A program made the translations under genes and the position numbers. The notes beneath the pieces are model-generated. The model made no database searches and was not told where the DNA came from. It worked only from the letters and a program-made list of their open reading frames with translations. From a virus: a stretch of DNA of 64,000 nucleotides. Below are positions 55,641-63,517 of this stretch, piece after piece. The stretch lies in the IMG/VR virus record IMGVR_UViG_3300033146_003848, positions 1 to 64,000 of that record; one strand, 5' to 3'. The first letter of the stretch is position 1. Every line of letters starts with the position of its first letter.

Positions 55641-55739
55641 ATGTTTATGTGGTTATTTGGGATAATGACAGGGTTAGTATTTATTTTAGTATATATTACC
55701 TTTCCACCAAGTGTGAATTATTTACGACGAAAAAAATAA
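55641..55739 (+). CDS. Plus-strand membrane microprotein, 32 aa, within the minus block
   Basis: ATG 55641 after CGGAGG (9 bp); MFMWLFGIMTGLVFILVYITF..., then P-P-S-V-N-Y-L-R-R-K-K, stop TAA 55737-55739. One membrane segment (residues 3-21) with a positive C-terminal tail, so N-out/C-in or a short tail-anchored type. Late-type box upstream. Its last 18 bp overlap the 3' end of the DHH gene (55722). A small late membrane peptide could be holin- or spanin-related or regulate lysis; not shown. Confidence 0.65.
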   Translation: MFMWLFGIMTGLVFILVYITFPPSVNYLRRKK

Positions 55740-56729
55740 TTTTTTGTTAGTAGATACATATTTAAATTCACGAACTCGCATTCCACCAGCACCTCGATGT
55801 CCACCACCATTATAATAATTAAAAATTGGAGTCAAATCAACATCTTCCTTTTCAGAATAAAGACTTACCGACCATAAATTCTTTTTGCCTGAATACACAA
55901 AACATCCAACATAATCATGTTTATCCCAATCAACAGAATCTTCAAAAATCAAACTTCCACCAATTCCTTGATTTAAAAATAACCCTAATCCAATATGTTC
56001 AAATCCTGAAATTTGCCCTTCGAATCCATATGCATTCACTAATTGACGATTTCTCTCCTTGTGACTAGCATATATTAGTGCTCCATCATAATCAAAATCC
56101 TCAATCATTTCCGTGATTTTATCGGAAGAATCACATGCTTCATCGATCAAATTCCAGAACTTTAATCCTGCTTCAGTTGATGGATCAGTATTTAATGCAG
56201 AAAACGCAAAATTCATATTCAAAGCCTCTGTCCATAATATAGAATCACTTTTATCGAATCTATCGTATATATCAATACAATCAACAAATCGTTGTAAATT
56301 ATCCCAATATGTTTCACCTAACTTTTTTCCCAATTCAGTACGATTTCTTTTAATCCAATTGAAAGTATGACGACATCCTGCAAATTCTTCTCCTCTATCT
56401 CCAGGAACATCGAATCCTTCCATTTCATCTAACACAGTAATATGATGATCCATCCACAGCATCTTACCTTTAACTTTATTTTTAACATATTCCATATCTT
56501 CCTTTGGGAAAGAGCAATCTACTAAAATAACCATATCTTGAGGTTCAATTTGATTCTCATTAATATAAAATCCATAATTATATCTATGCATCATAACTCT
56601 AAAATCTTTAAATGGATTCTTCACAAAGGCATTTTCAAATGCCCACTTAATTAACCATCCTGATGTAAATCCATCCATATCGCTTTGATGAAAGTAACAA
56701 TGAATCACATTCTGTCTCGCTTTTCTCAT
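55722..56729 (-). CDS. DHH/DHHA1-family phosphoesterase
   Basis: I choose ATG 56729 after AAAGGAGAATAA. 335 residues. H-x-S-D-M-D-G-F-T-S-G (about 14-24), V-D-C-S-F-P, M-D-H-H-I-T (D-H-H, about 92-95) and the DHHA1 glycine motif N-G-G-G-H-R-G-A-G-G (near the C-terminus). DHH enzymes degrade nano-RNA, cyclic dinucleotides or 3'-5' linkages (NrnA, GdpP, RecJ). It resembles the exopolyphosphatase/NrnA-like group. Substrate unknown. Next to a second, different DHH gene. Confidence 0.85.
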   Translation of the reverse strand: MRKARQNVIHCYFHQSDMDGFTSGWLIKWAFENAFVKNPFKDFRVMMHRYNYGFYINENQIEPQDMVILVDCSFPKEDMEYVKNKVKGKMLWMDHHITVLDEMEGFDVPGDRGEEFAGCRHTFNWIKRNRTELGKKLGETYWDNLQRFVDCIDIYDRFDKSDSILWTEALNMNFAFSALNTDPSTEAGLKFWNLIDEACDSSDKITEMIEDFDYDGALIYASHKERNRQLVNAYGFEGQISGFEHIGLGLFLNQGIGGSLIFEDSVDWDKHDYVGCFVYSGKKNLWSVSLYSEKEDVDLTPIFNYYNGGGHRGAGGMRVREFKYVSTNKKLFFSS

Positions 56730-56730
56730 T

Positions 56731-57753
56731 TTATTCTCCTTTGTTCTCAGTTTCATAATCCTCTTTCAGAATTAATCTAAATAATTGCTCACAAGTGATT
56801 TCCCAAAATTTATTCTTGAGTGAATCGGTAACCATATTACTCCAAACATTCAATGGAACCTTTGCTCCACCCTTTTCTATTTTACCCCCTCCAAAATCAC
56901 CAAATATATTTTGCATTAAATCTTTAACATCAACTGTAGTATTAATGGTTCGAATTGAAACTTCTAATGTATCATTATCAGTTATACAAAATATAACTGT
57001 TGTAGAAACGGTCTCCATTCTCAAATAATCCTCGGCTAAAATAGCAATAACATCTCTTTGTGATCTTGGAATATATCCTACTCCTCCTACAAAAATCCCA
57101 TTTTTCTCCATGAAATTATTCTTATCTTTTAGTAGATTTCGTTTCTCAAACACATATCTCGGAACTGGATAATTCATAATTCGTTGAACTTTTTCTTTAT
57201 TCATATGATGAATTAAACTTTCATATGCTTTAAAATCTTCTGCTATCATTGATTCGGATAATAAATCTTTAGTGTCAGTTCTTATCCCTAAGAGTAATGC
57301 TGTAGCAATATCTTCATGTAAATCCCATTCAATACCTAGAGAATTAAGAATTTCCCACATGATAGTTGAACATGCTCCATATTTAGGTTCATTTATTACA
57401 TATTCACAATTTTTAACTGAATTACTATGATGATCGATAATCATAAAAGCAGTATCTATACCTGAATTCTTAGGAGTACAATCAACACAAATATTTTTCC
57501 CTTGTAAACTAGAATCTCCAATCTTAGTTAAAGATAGTGCTAATGATATTTGCATAGTTTTATTTTGAGGATGACTAATTTCTCCAGTATAAAACATTTC
57601 ATTATCAATTTGACAACTTTTTAAATACTCTTGTAATGCAAATGCAGTTGCCATACTGTCTGGATCAGGCATATAATGTAATATAATATTTACATTATCT
57701 CCATCATCCTTGATCTTTTGAATTGCAAGATTAAAAGTTTCAATATTTGTCAT
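56731..57753 (-). CDS. DHH/DHHA1-family phosphoesterase, NrnA-like
   Basis: I choose ATG 57753 after TTGGAGATTAAT. 340 residues. M-P-D-P-D-S-M-A-T-A-F-A-L (about 27-39), C-V-D-C-T, I-D-H-H-S (about 104-108) and a C-terminal F-G-G-G-K-I-E-K-G-G-A (DHHA1; here K in the usual G-G-H position). Members degrade short RNA (nanoRNase) or cyclic dinucleotides. Note the H-to-K change in the G-G-G-H motif, which may alter substrate binding. Starts 2 bp after the upstream gene's stop region and is followed by the sister gene. Confidence 0.82.
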   Translation of the reverse strand: MTNIETFNLAIQKIKDDGDNVNIILHYMPDPDSMATAFALQEYLKSCQIDNEMFYTGEISHPQNKTMQISLALSLTKIGDSSLQGKNICVDCTPKNSGIDTAFMIIDHHSNSVKNCEYVINEPKYGACSTIMWEILNSLGIEWDLHEDIATALLLGIRTDTKDLLSESMIAEDFKAYESLIHHMNKEKVQRIMNYPVPRYVFEKRNLLKDKNNFMEKNGIFVGGVGYIPRSQRDVIAILAEDYLRMETVSTTVIFCITDNDTLEVSIRTINTTVDVKDLMQNIFGDFGGGKIEKGGAKVPLNVWSNMVTDSLKNKFWEITCEQLFRLILKEDYETENKGE

Positions 57754-57754
57754 A

Positions 57755-58075
57755 TTAATCTCCAAGTATTATTTTTCCATTGCTCAGTGTAAATTTAGAA
57801 AGTTGAGTTTTTATTAGTTCTCTATTGGACTCCAACGATTGATTTATTTGAGTTAGATTCCCTTTTAAGTCTCGGATATCATTCTCATAACAAAAGGAAA
57901 CTAATTGATGTAAATTCCCAAAATAACTTATTTCTTTCCATTTCTCCTCACAAAGATCTCCTTTATACTTTCCTTTTTTAATGATATGTTCAGGGACTTT
58001 TTCTTCTAAAATAAAATTATATTTATCCGATGTAAATCTAAAATGGTCATTGATGTTGATGTATTCTCTACTCAT
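57755..58075 (-). CDS. Hypothetical protein, 106 aa
   Basis: Start after GGAGAAGAAA. N-terminal Y-I-N-I-N-D-H-F-R-F-T-S-D-K-Y-N and a Lys-rich centre (KKGKYKGDLCEEKWKE) suggest a small alpha/beta domain. No family recognised. First gene of the DHH operon, behind the extended -10 at 58113. Confidence 0.65.
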   Translation of the reverse strand: MSREYININDHFRFTSDKYNFILEEKVPEHIIKKGKYKGDLCEEKWKEISYFGNLHQLVSFCYENDIRDLKGNLTQINQSLESNRELIKTQLSKFTLSNGKIILGD

Positions 58076-58112
58076 TTTCTTCTCCGTATTAAAAATAACA
58101 AATATACTTAAT

Positions 58113-58121
58113 AATATATCA
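58113..58121 (-). promoter_or_regulatory. Extended -10 promoter, TGATATATT
   Basis: Minus strand TGATATATT (58121-58113), about 38 bp before the start at 58075; weak -35 (TATTAA). Confidence 0.45.
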
Positions 58122-58157
58122 TAAATGAGTATTTTTTAATAATAAAAGAAACCTTTA

Positions 58158-58454
58158 TTATTTTAATCCAGTTATAATATGAGAAATTTCTTTAACTGAA
58201 TAATTTCGTTTTAATAGGATTTTATATGCATTAATATAAAATTTTGTTCGTTTTTTTAAAAAAGGTGATGCTTCAGATGTTATAGTTAATATTCCTATTA
58301 TTAAATTCTCATTTACCTCTGAGTAATCTAAACTTAATAAATTATCTATTTCAGAATATTTATGTTCAATGGATAATTCATTCAATGTATTAAAAATATA
58401 ATCCATGGAATCATCTAAATTATTCATTTCATTTATTTTTTCTATAAAATTCAT
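58158..58454 (-). CDS. Hypothetical helical protein, 98 aa
   Basis: Start ATG 58454 after AAAGAGAAGAAA. Helical with two halves, the second basic (FLKKRTKFYINAYKILLKRN). No family recognised. Divergent from the plus-strand gene at 58619. Confidence 0.6.
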   Translation of the reverse strand: MNFIEKINEMNNLDDSMDYIFNTLNELSIEHKYSEIDNLLSLDYSEVNENLIIGILTITSEASPFLKKRTKFYINAYKILLKRNYSVKEISHIITGLK

Positions 58455-58484
58455 TTTCTTCTCTTTCTTATTGGTTATTAATAT

Positions 58485-58493
58485 AATATATCA
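58485..58493 (-). promoter_or_regulatory. Extended -10 promoter, TGATATATT
   Basis: Minus strand TGATATATT about 31 bp before the start at 58454; weak -35. Confidence 0.4.
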
Positions 58494-58557
58494 CATTTAT
58501 TTATTATTATTAAAAAATATTTTCATATTTCAGAAGGACTAATTATTTTAATTAAAT

Positions 58558-58586
58558 TTGTGAATAATTAATTTATATGATATATT
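58558..58586 (+). promoter_or_regulatory. Promoter, TTGTGA-N17-TATATT
   Basis: TTGTGA 58558-58563, 17-bp spacer ending in TGA, TATATT 58581-58586, before the gene at 58619. Divergent with the promoter at 58485. Confidence 0.6.
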
Positions 58587-58618
58587 ATATTAACTATTAT
58601 TTATTTTAGGAGAATAAA

Positions 58619-58831
58619 ATGGAAGTATTTTTAATTATTACTTATTTATCCATTAGTCTTTTTGTAGCATTTATTCAAGCAACTTTAATTAAAAAAGGAA
58701 AAATATCTACTTCTTTCGAATTAAATAAAGAAGATTTAGCCATAACAATAATTATAACAAGTATATTGTGGATAGTATATATTCCATTTAAAATATTAGT
58801 AGTTTTAATTAAAAATATATTAATTGGATAA
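58619..58831 (+). CDS. Membrane protein, 70 aa, two membrane segments
   Basis: Start after AGGAGAATAAA. Two hydrophobic segments (about 4-24 and 43-67, TIIITSILWIVYIPFKILVVLI) joined by a basic and acidic loop. Possible inner-membrane protein of unknown function. First gene of the plus operon to the window end. Confidence 0.65.
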   Translation: MEVFLIITYLSISLFVAFIQATLIKKGKISTSFELNKEDLAITIIITSILWIVYIPFKILVVLIKNILIG

Positions 58832-58838
58832 AAATAAT

Positions 58839-58955
58839 ATGAATTCGTGTAGATATTGTATTCATTTATCAATTGAGAAGGAACCATTTGATGACATTAA
58901 CACTTTAGAAATTAATACTAAATGCTCAAAGTTCATATTAAAAGAGAAACAATGA
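58839..58955 (+). CDS. Small Cys protein, 38 aa
   Basis: ATG 58839, 8 bp after the previous stop; stop TGA 58953-58955 overlaps the HAD start (ATGA). M-N-S-C-R-Y-C-I-H-L near the N-terminus and a third Cys near 29 suggest zinc binding. It resembles the C-x2-C protein at 30128. The ribosome binding site is weak. Confidence 0.5.
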   Translation: MNSCRYCIHLSIEKEPFDDINTLEINTKCSKFILKEKQ

Positions 58956-59500
58956 AATTATTATTTTTAGATATAGATGGAGTATTAAATTCACATTACT
59001 CCTTAGATGAACTAATTAAGATTGATGCTCCAGAGATATTATATAATGCTCCATTTCAAGAGCATGTTAAATGGTTAAATTTTATAATTGAACAAACGAA
59101 TGCTCAAGTGGTCATATCATCAACATGGAGACAAAATAATAATTTCTATCTTCATATGATTTTAGCGTTAGCGGGATATAAATATGATATTTTTGGACAT
59201 ACACCTAGAATGAGAGGAGTTGAGCGAGGAGATGAAATTAAAATGTTCATAGAGTGGATATCAGAAGATGGAATTTCTCAATATAAAGAGACTTATATTG
59301 AATATTTTAATTTCAATCGAGACAATAAAGATATAAATTTCAATGTAGATTCATTTGTAGTTTTAGATGATGATACTGATATGAGTGCAGTGAGAGATAA
59401 TTTTGTACTAGTGAATAATTATTTAGGATTAAATGAAGAAAATGCAAAGTTAGCAATATCAATTTTAAACAAAGAGGGAAGTCATGAAGAAAGATGTTAG
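58952..59500 (+). CDS. HAD-superfamily phosphatase-like protein
   Basis: I choose ATG 58952, which overlaps the stop of the 38-residue gene. 182 residues. L-D-I-D-G-V-L-N-S (6-14; catalytic Asp pair D-x-D) and V-V-I-S-S-T-W-R (about 46-53, motif II Ser/Thr) plus a late V-L-D-D-D-T-D (motif IV acidic pair) are present. It fits the HAD domain seen in RNA-repair (Swiss army knife) proteins. Possible 3'-phosphatase of RNA ends. Substrate unknown. Confidence 0.75.
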   Translation: MKLLFLDIDGVLNSHYSLDELIKIDAPEILYNAPFQEHVKWLNFIIEQTNAQVVISSTWRQNNNFYLHMILALAGYKYDIFGHTPRMRGVERGDEIKMFIEWISEDGISQYKETYIEYFNFNRDNKDINFNVDSFVVLDDDTDMSAVRDNFVLVNNYLGLNEENAKLAISILNKEGSHEERC

Positions 59501-60137
59501 TATTAATGATGAATTAAAGGACATTCAAGAGTTTATAAATCGAGGTGGTCTATCGGGAGAATTGACACAAGATATTGTGAATCTGAGATTTATAAATATC
59601 GAAGTTCAACAAAAATGGGATAAAGCGATGAGAAAATTACAAGATATGAATAATGAGATCTTAACTGAGAAGTTAAAGTTGGAATATCCTAATCCATATA
59701 ATGAAGATATGGATTCTGAATGTATAGATCTTTGTAATGCCATGAATGCGTTACCTAATATTTCCACTATGGAAAGTTGTTGTGGCCACAATGAGAGTGA
59801 ATTTAAGATATTTTTTAAATGTGATAATATGGATCAAAAGGGATTATATTTTCTAAGTCGCTCAATCGATTCTCGTTATTTTAGTTATGGTAATGATTGT
59901 GTGATAGAAACTTCAATCACCGATATGAATAGAAGTGTAGTTTTTATTTTAAGAATAAAATCGACAAACTTGAGTCGAAATCTGATGATATCTGATGCGA
60001 TCATTAAAAGTTTGAATGAGCATTTGAATCATAGAAGATTTATGGAATCATTTGAATATAATATTAATGCATTTTCAACTAATCGTAACGTTAAACTAAT
60101 GGGAGAATTAGAAGAATTATTCAGTTTAATCAATTAG
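59484..60137 (+). CDS. Conserved phage-type protein with CCGH motif, 217 aa
   Basis: Start overlaps the HAD stop by 17 bp. N-terminal helical part, then I-D-L-C-N-A-M-N-A-L-P-N-I-S-T-M-E-S-C-C-G-H-N-E-S (about 84-108), a motif I associate with unannotated phage proteins (T-x-x-S-C-C-G-H), followed by F-K-I-F-F and a beta-alpha core. The C-C-G-H could bind a metal. Function unknown. Confidence 0.6.
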   Translation: MKKDVSINDELKDIQEFINRGGLSGELTQDIVNLRFINIEVQQKWDKAMRKLQDMNNEILTEKLKLEYPNPYNEDMDSECIDLCNAMNALPNISTMESCCGHNESEFKIFFKCDNMDQKGLYFLSRSIDSRYFSYGNDCVIETSITDMNRSVVFILRIKSTNLSRNLMISDAIIKSLNEHLNHRRFMESFEYNINAFSTNRNVKLMGELEELFSLIN

Positions 60138-60213
60138 GTCTAAAACAATCATCAAAAAATAATATTTCCGATAAATTATAAAGTTAAGTTATTAATTTAT
60201 GTTGGAGATTAGA

Positions 60214-60573
60214 ATGGAAAAAGGTAGTTTGATTTATGAGACATTGTCAGGAGCCATTAATGTTAGTGATATACAATATATTACTAGTCCTAAGAATAGT
60301 CAAGGGCAATATGGATATTCAATAAAACTCAGTAATGAGTTTTATTTTGTAACGGTTTCTATTGATAGCGAACTCACGACTGAGGGTCTTGAATTGAAAA
60401 AAGAGCATTTGAATGATGATTATAAGAATTTAGTCGCTAAGTGGAGAGAATTTATTGATAGTGAATCTGTTCAAGATAATTTAAATCACAATAATCACAA
60501 TAATCACAATAATTGTTCAGGTTGCTCAAACACTAAGTCAGTTTTGCTTACGGAGAAATTAGATGAGTTTTAA
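60214..60573 (+). CDS. Hypothetical protein with His-Asn repeat, 119 aa
   Basis: I choose ATG 60214 after TTGGAG; the longer frame from 60199 runs into that site. Beta-rich N-terminus, then near the C-terminus H-N-N-H-N-N-H-N-N-C-S-G-C-S (about 93-106), a His/Cys-rich metal-binding-like segment. A palindromic nonanucleotide unit (AATCACAAT) repeats. No family recognised. Confidence 0.6.
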   Translation: MEKGSLIYETLSGAINVSDIQYITSPKNSQGQYGYSIKLSNEFYFVTVSIDSELTTEGLELKKEHLNDDYKNLVAKWREFIDSESVQDNLNHNNHNNHNNCSGCSNTKSVLLTEKLDEF

Positions 60574-60830
60574 TGATGAAGAAAATAATTCAATTAATTG
60601 ATAAGATAGATGTTCTGTCTTACTTTAAAGAATTTTCAGATCGAAGTCTTTGGGATATAGCGATGATTATTGAATCTGATCATCCATATATTTCTGAGCA
60701 TGCTGATGGATTGTTTGATTTTATGAATGAGGAAGATTTAGTGAACTATCTTCAAAATAGATATGATGAAAATGAACTTCATATTCGAGAGCATGTAGTT
60801 ATTGAGTATGAGTTTAAAGTTAATTGTTAG
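60573..60830 (+). CDS. Hypothetical protein, 85 aa
   Basis: ATG 60573 overlaps the previous stop (TAATG). Acidic helical protein (KKIIQLIDKIDVLSYFKEF ... MNEEDLVNYLQNRYDENEL). No family recognised; resembles small unannotated phage proteins in size and charge. Confidence 0.6.
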   Translation: MMKKIIQLIDKIDVLSYFKEFSDRSLWDIAMIIESDHPYISEHADGLFDFMNEEDLVNYLQNRYDENELHIREHVVIEYEFKVNC

Positions 60831-60861
60831 GTTTATTATTTTATTGAATATGTCATATTAT

Positions 60862-60870
60862 TGATATATT
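60862..60870 (+). promoter_or_regulatory. Extended -10 promoter, TGATATATT
   Basis: TGATATATT about 38 bp before the ATG at 60908; -35 (TATTGA) is weak. Confidence 0.45.
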
Positions 60871-60907
60871 AAAGTGACGATATTAATTTTTATATGAGGA
60901 GAAAACG

Positions 60908-61177
60908 ATGAACAGAAAATCTAGTAGATTATTGAGAACATTTGTTAAAATTTGTGGAATTGAAGATCAAAGAGTGATACATTCTTTAAGCAATCAAAGT
61001 CCATTTACTGTAGTGAAGAAGAATCCTTACAAATTTATGAAGCAAGTGTATAAAACATTAAGTTCTCAAGAGAGAGTTGTATTTAAAAGTGAATTAATTT
61101 CAAGAATTAATGATTCCATTACTAAAAAATTAAACAAAAAACTTGATGAAATAGTGACTCCTTCGTTGGAGAGTTAA
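60908..61177 (+). CDS. Hypothetical basic protein, 89 aa
   Basis: Start after GAGGAGAAAACG. Basic helical protein (MNRKSSRLLRTFVKI, KKNPYKFMKQVYKTL). No family recognised. It ends 1 bp before the next start. Confidence 0.65.
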   Translation: MNRKSSRLLRTFVKICGIEDQRVIHSLSNQSPFTVVKKNPYKFMKQVYKTLSSQERVVFKSELISRINDSITKKLNKKLDEIVTPSLES

Positions 61178-61178
61178 T

Positions 61179-61430
61179 GTGGAAAATCGAGGAGTGAAAT
61201 TTGTGGGTACTGTTTTAGGAGTCATTATTGGATTAATAATCGGAATTATGACTATAGTCATTGAAAAAGCAATAATTGCAGGGATAATTTACGGACTATA
61301 TTATTTGATTGATATTCCATCAGTTGGAGGACCTCAATTTACTTTTTGGCAATTTTTTGGTTTAACTTTTTTGTTAGGTATTATTGGACGATTGATGTTT
61401 AAGTCTAAGATGAGAGATGATAATGAATAA
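61179..61430 (+). CDS. Membrane protein, about 83 aa
   Basis: Start uncertain: GTG 61179, or GTG 61203 (8 bp after GAGGAG). Two to three hydrophobic segments (GTVLGVIIGLIIGIMTIVI and FWQFFGLTFLLGIIG). Inner-membrane protein, followed by another membrane protein. Possible holin-like pair (inference); family not recognised. Confidence 0.55.
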   Translation: MENRGVKFVGTVLGVIIGLIIGIMTIVIEKAIIAGIIYGLYYLIDIPSVGGPQFTFWQFFGLTFLLGIIGRLMFKSKMRDDNE

Positions 61431-61656
61431 TAATTTTATATTAAGATGTCTATTGTTTCTTGAGATGGGTGTTCTCGTTTTAATAATGTCAGGGATAATT
61501 GCATTAGCAATTTCAGCATTTATTTTTGTTTTTTATTATATAGTCGGAGTATTTTTATTTGGAGTAGTAATGATTCCAATGTTTAAGATATTCATCGTAC
61601 TATTTGTGATCATATTTGTAATAAATATATTCAAAGAAGGTAAAGGAGTCAAATGA
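61417..61656 (+). CDS. Membrane protein, 79 aa
   Basis: ATG 61417 overlaps the previous gene; an ATG at 61423 is also possible. Two very hydrophobic segments (LFLEMGVLVLIMSGIIALAIS and FVFYYIVGVFLFGVVMIPMF) with a short basic C-terminus (KEGKGVK). Paired with the membrane protein before it. Confidence 0.6.
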   Translation: MIMNNNFILRCLLFLEMGVLVLIMSGIIALAISAFIFVFYYIVGVFLFGVVMIPMFKIFIVLFVIIFVINIFKEGKGVK

Positions 61657-62147
61657 TGGAAGTGATTTTTGCTCAAGAATTTTTTACTATATCTAATAAT
61701 CAAATTGCGATTTTTTTAATGGGACCTACTCCAAGAAATAATGAAGATGTTTCTTGGAGAGATAATGTTGTTAAGAAATTTAGAGAAATGAATATTGATA
61801 ATTTAGTATTATTTGTTCCTGAAAAGCGAGATGGTAATTATGCAAATAGTTATATCGATCAAGTTGAGTGGGAAAGAACATATTTAGATATGAGCGATGC
61901 TATTTTTTGCTGGGTACCAAGAGATGTCTCAACTTCAATGAAAGGACTCACAACAAACGTGGAGTTTGGACAATATGTATCATCGCAGAAGTTATTTTAT
62001 GGGCGTCCAGATGATGCTGATAATATTAGATATTTAGATTGGCTTTATGTGAAAGAAGTTGGTAGGAAGCCTCAAAATAACGTTAATTCGTTGTTACATG
62101 AGTGTTTAGAAGTTACATTAAAAATTAAGAGAAGTGTTGGAGAATAA
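61653..62147 (+). CDS. Nucleoside 2-deoxyribosyltransferase-like protein
   Basis: 164 residues. I-F-L-M-G-P-T-P-R (about 21-29), D-N-V-V-K-K-F, F-V-P-E-K-R-D-G, V-E-W-E-R-T-Y-L-D-M-S-D-A-I-F-C-W-V-P (catalytic Glu region) and T-N-V-E-F-G (about 103-108) match the nucleoside 2-deoxyribosyltransferase-like family frequent in phages. It may salvage or modify nucleosides. Directly before the dUTPase. Confidence 0.75.
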   Translation: MMEVIFAQEFFTISNNQIAIFLMGPTPRNNEDVSWRDNVVKKFREMNIDNLVLFVPEKRDGNYANSYIDQVEWERTYLDMSDAIFCWVPRDVSTSMKGLTTNVEFGQYVSSQKLFYGRPDDADNIRYLDWLYVKEVGRKPQNNVNSLLHECLEVTLKIKRSVGE

Positions 62148-62149
62148 TT

Positions 62150-62665
62150 ATGAATTGGAATTGTGTTTTATCACATGGTGGCGAATTGCCAAAACGAAAT
62201 CATGCAACAGATGCAGGATTAGATATTAAAGCGAAAGGATATCAAAGGATTATTAATAATAAATTGGACGATCGTCCATATTGGTTCGATGAGCAACCTA
62301 TTGGAGATATTAGGTTGGATCCGGGAGATAGGATATTAATTAAAACTGGAATTCAACTTCAAATACCATCGATGGAAAAAGATATGGTAGGATATGAAGT
62401 TCAGGTTAGACCTAGGTCTGGACTTGCATTGAAACATGGTATTTCAATGGTAAATGCCCCAGGTACGATTGATGAGGAATATCGAGGAGACATAGGAGTC
62501 ATTATCATAAATCATGGAACTGAGTCATTTGTTATTACAGATGGCATGAGAATTGCTCAATTAGTTATTAATGAAGTGTCGATGTTTAATTTCCAAGAGA
62601 TTGAATATTTCGATAGTACGACAAAAAGAGGAGATAAAGGATATGGGTCGTCAGGAACTGACTAA
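62150..62665 (+). CDS. dut: dUTPase (deoxyuridine 5'-triphosphate nucleotidohydrolase)
   Basis: 171 residues. Motif 1 D-A-G-L-D-I-K-A (about 21-28), motif 2 R-P-R-S-G-L-A (about 84-90), motif 3 G-T-I-D-E-E-Y-R-G-D-I (about 104-114), motif 4 R-I-A-Q-L-V, motif 5 R-G-D-K-G-Y-G-S-S-G at the C-terminus. All five trimeric-dUTPase motifs present. T4 dUTPase (gp56) is of another fold, so this is a replacement. Extra 20 residues around 30-50 (NKLDDRPYWFDEQ) compared with short bacterial forms. It keeps dUTP low and supplies dUMP. Confidence 0.95.
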   Translation: MNWNCVLSHGGELPKRNHATDAGLDIKAKGYQRIINNKLDDRPYWFDEQPIGDIRLDPGDRILIKTGIQLQIPSMEKDMVGYEVQVRPRSGLALKHGISMVNAPGTIDEEYRGDIGVIIINHGTESFVITDGMRIAQLVINEVSMFNFQEIEYFDSTTKRGDKGYGSSGTD

Positions 62666-62957
62666 TAATGAAATAATAGTTCGAGATGTTCTCCGTCAGA
62701 TTGATTTTAATAAAATCAATCGAACTATGGAATGTTTAGTGTGGACTTGGGCATCGTCGAATACTGAGAGTGGAGTACCATCTGTTGTCGAATTGGTATT
62801 ATTTGCTCAGGATTTGTTATTTGAGATATTACATTCTGATTTATCGCAACTTTCTTCGGGCGGATTCACTGCTCGAAGAGATGATGATGGAGTGAGTTTG
62901 ATTTTCTCAATAGAGAATGGTAATTACACGTTTACTGATGGAGATAGCAATGAATAA
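62643..62957 (+). CDS. Hypothetical protein, 104 aa
   Basis: I choose ATG 62643 after AAAGGAT, overlapping the dUTPase end by 23 bp. Helical N-terminus (NNEIIVRDVLRQIDFNKINR), aromatic centre and beta-rich end. No family recognised. Overlaps the next gene by 8 bp. Confidence 0.6.
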   Translation: MGRQELTNNEIIVRDVLRQIDFNKINRTMECLVWTWASSNTESGVPSVVELVLFAQDLLFEILHSDLSQLSSGGFTARRDDDGVSLIFSIENGNYTFTDGDSNE

Positions 62958-63306
62958 TAGTTCAATAAACTCATTTGAGTATGACCGATTTTGTCCAATT
63001 TGTGGAGAGAATTTAGTCATGACATCTGAGGATGTAGATGATGATTTATTTAGAATCGAGTGTTCTAATATAAATTGTTCGTTCCATACCGAATGGATGA
63101 GATATAAAGAGAATGTCATCGAGAATTTAGATGAAGAGTTGAAATTTTTATATGACAATCGAGATCGATTGATGTGTATATTTCCGAATTTGAATTCATC
63201 TATACGAAGTCTTATTTTATCTGGAGTTGAAAAAATAATCGATCGAGGTAATTTAGATGTAATGTTGAATTTAGTACTGAATAGTGGAAAACATCATGAG
63301 CACTGA
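62950..63306 (+). CDS. Hypothetical protein with Cys4 zinc ribbon, 118 aa
   Basis: I choose ATG 62950 after GGAGATAGC. Near the N-terminus F-C-P-I-C-G-E-N (C-x2-C) and I-E-C-S-N-I-N-C (C-x4-C) give a four-Cys zinc ribbon at about 15-40. The rest is helical (FLYDNRDRLMCIF). Probably nucleic-acid or RNA polymerase binding. No family recognised. Confidence 0.6.
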   Translation: MNNSSINSFEYDRFCPICGENLVMTSEDVDDDLFRIECSNINCSFHTEWMRYKENVIENLDEELKFLYDNRDRLMCIFPNLNSSIRSLILSGVEKIIDRGNLDVMLNLVLNSGKHHEH

Positions 63307-63517
63307 AATAGTATCATTAGATTCTAAATCAATCAGGGCGTTTATAGGATTACATGGAATCGATGCTACTCAACTTCTATTGGAAGAAGTGATGTTGATG
63401 ATTGCTGAATATATTCATCCTGAAATTTTAAGAATAGCGACAACACAAAATAATGATGAAAAATTTTCAGTTCATCTAATATCGCAGAAATCCAAGAAAA
63501 AAGAAGTTATTCACTAA
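63296..63517 (+). CDS. Hypothetical protein, 73 aa
   Basis: I choose ATG 63296, overlapping the previous stop. Helical, ending K-S-K-K-K-E-V-I-H. The late-type box for the next gene overlaps its stop. No family recognised. Confidence 0.55.
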   Translation: MSTEIVSLDSKSIRAFIGLHGIDATQLLLEEVMLMIAEYIHPEILRIATTQNNDEKFSVHLISQKSKKKEVIH

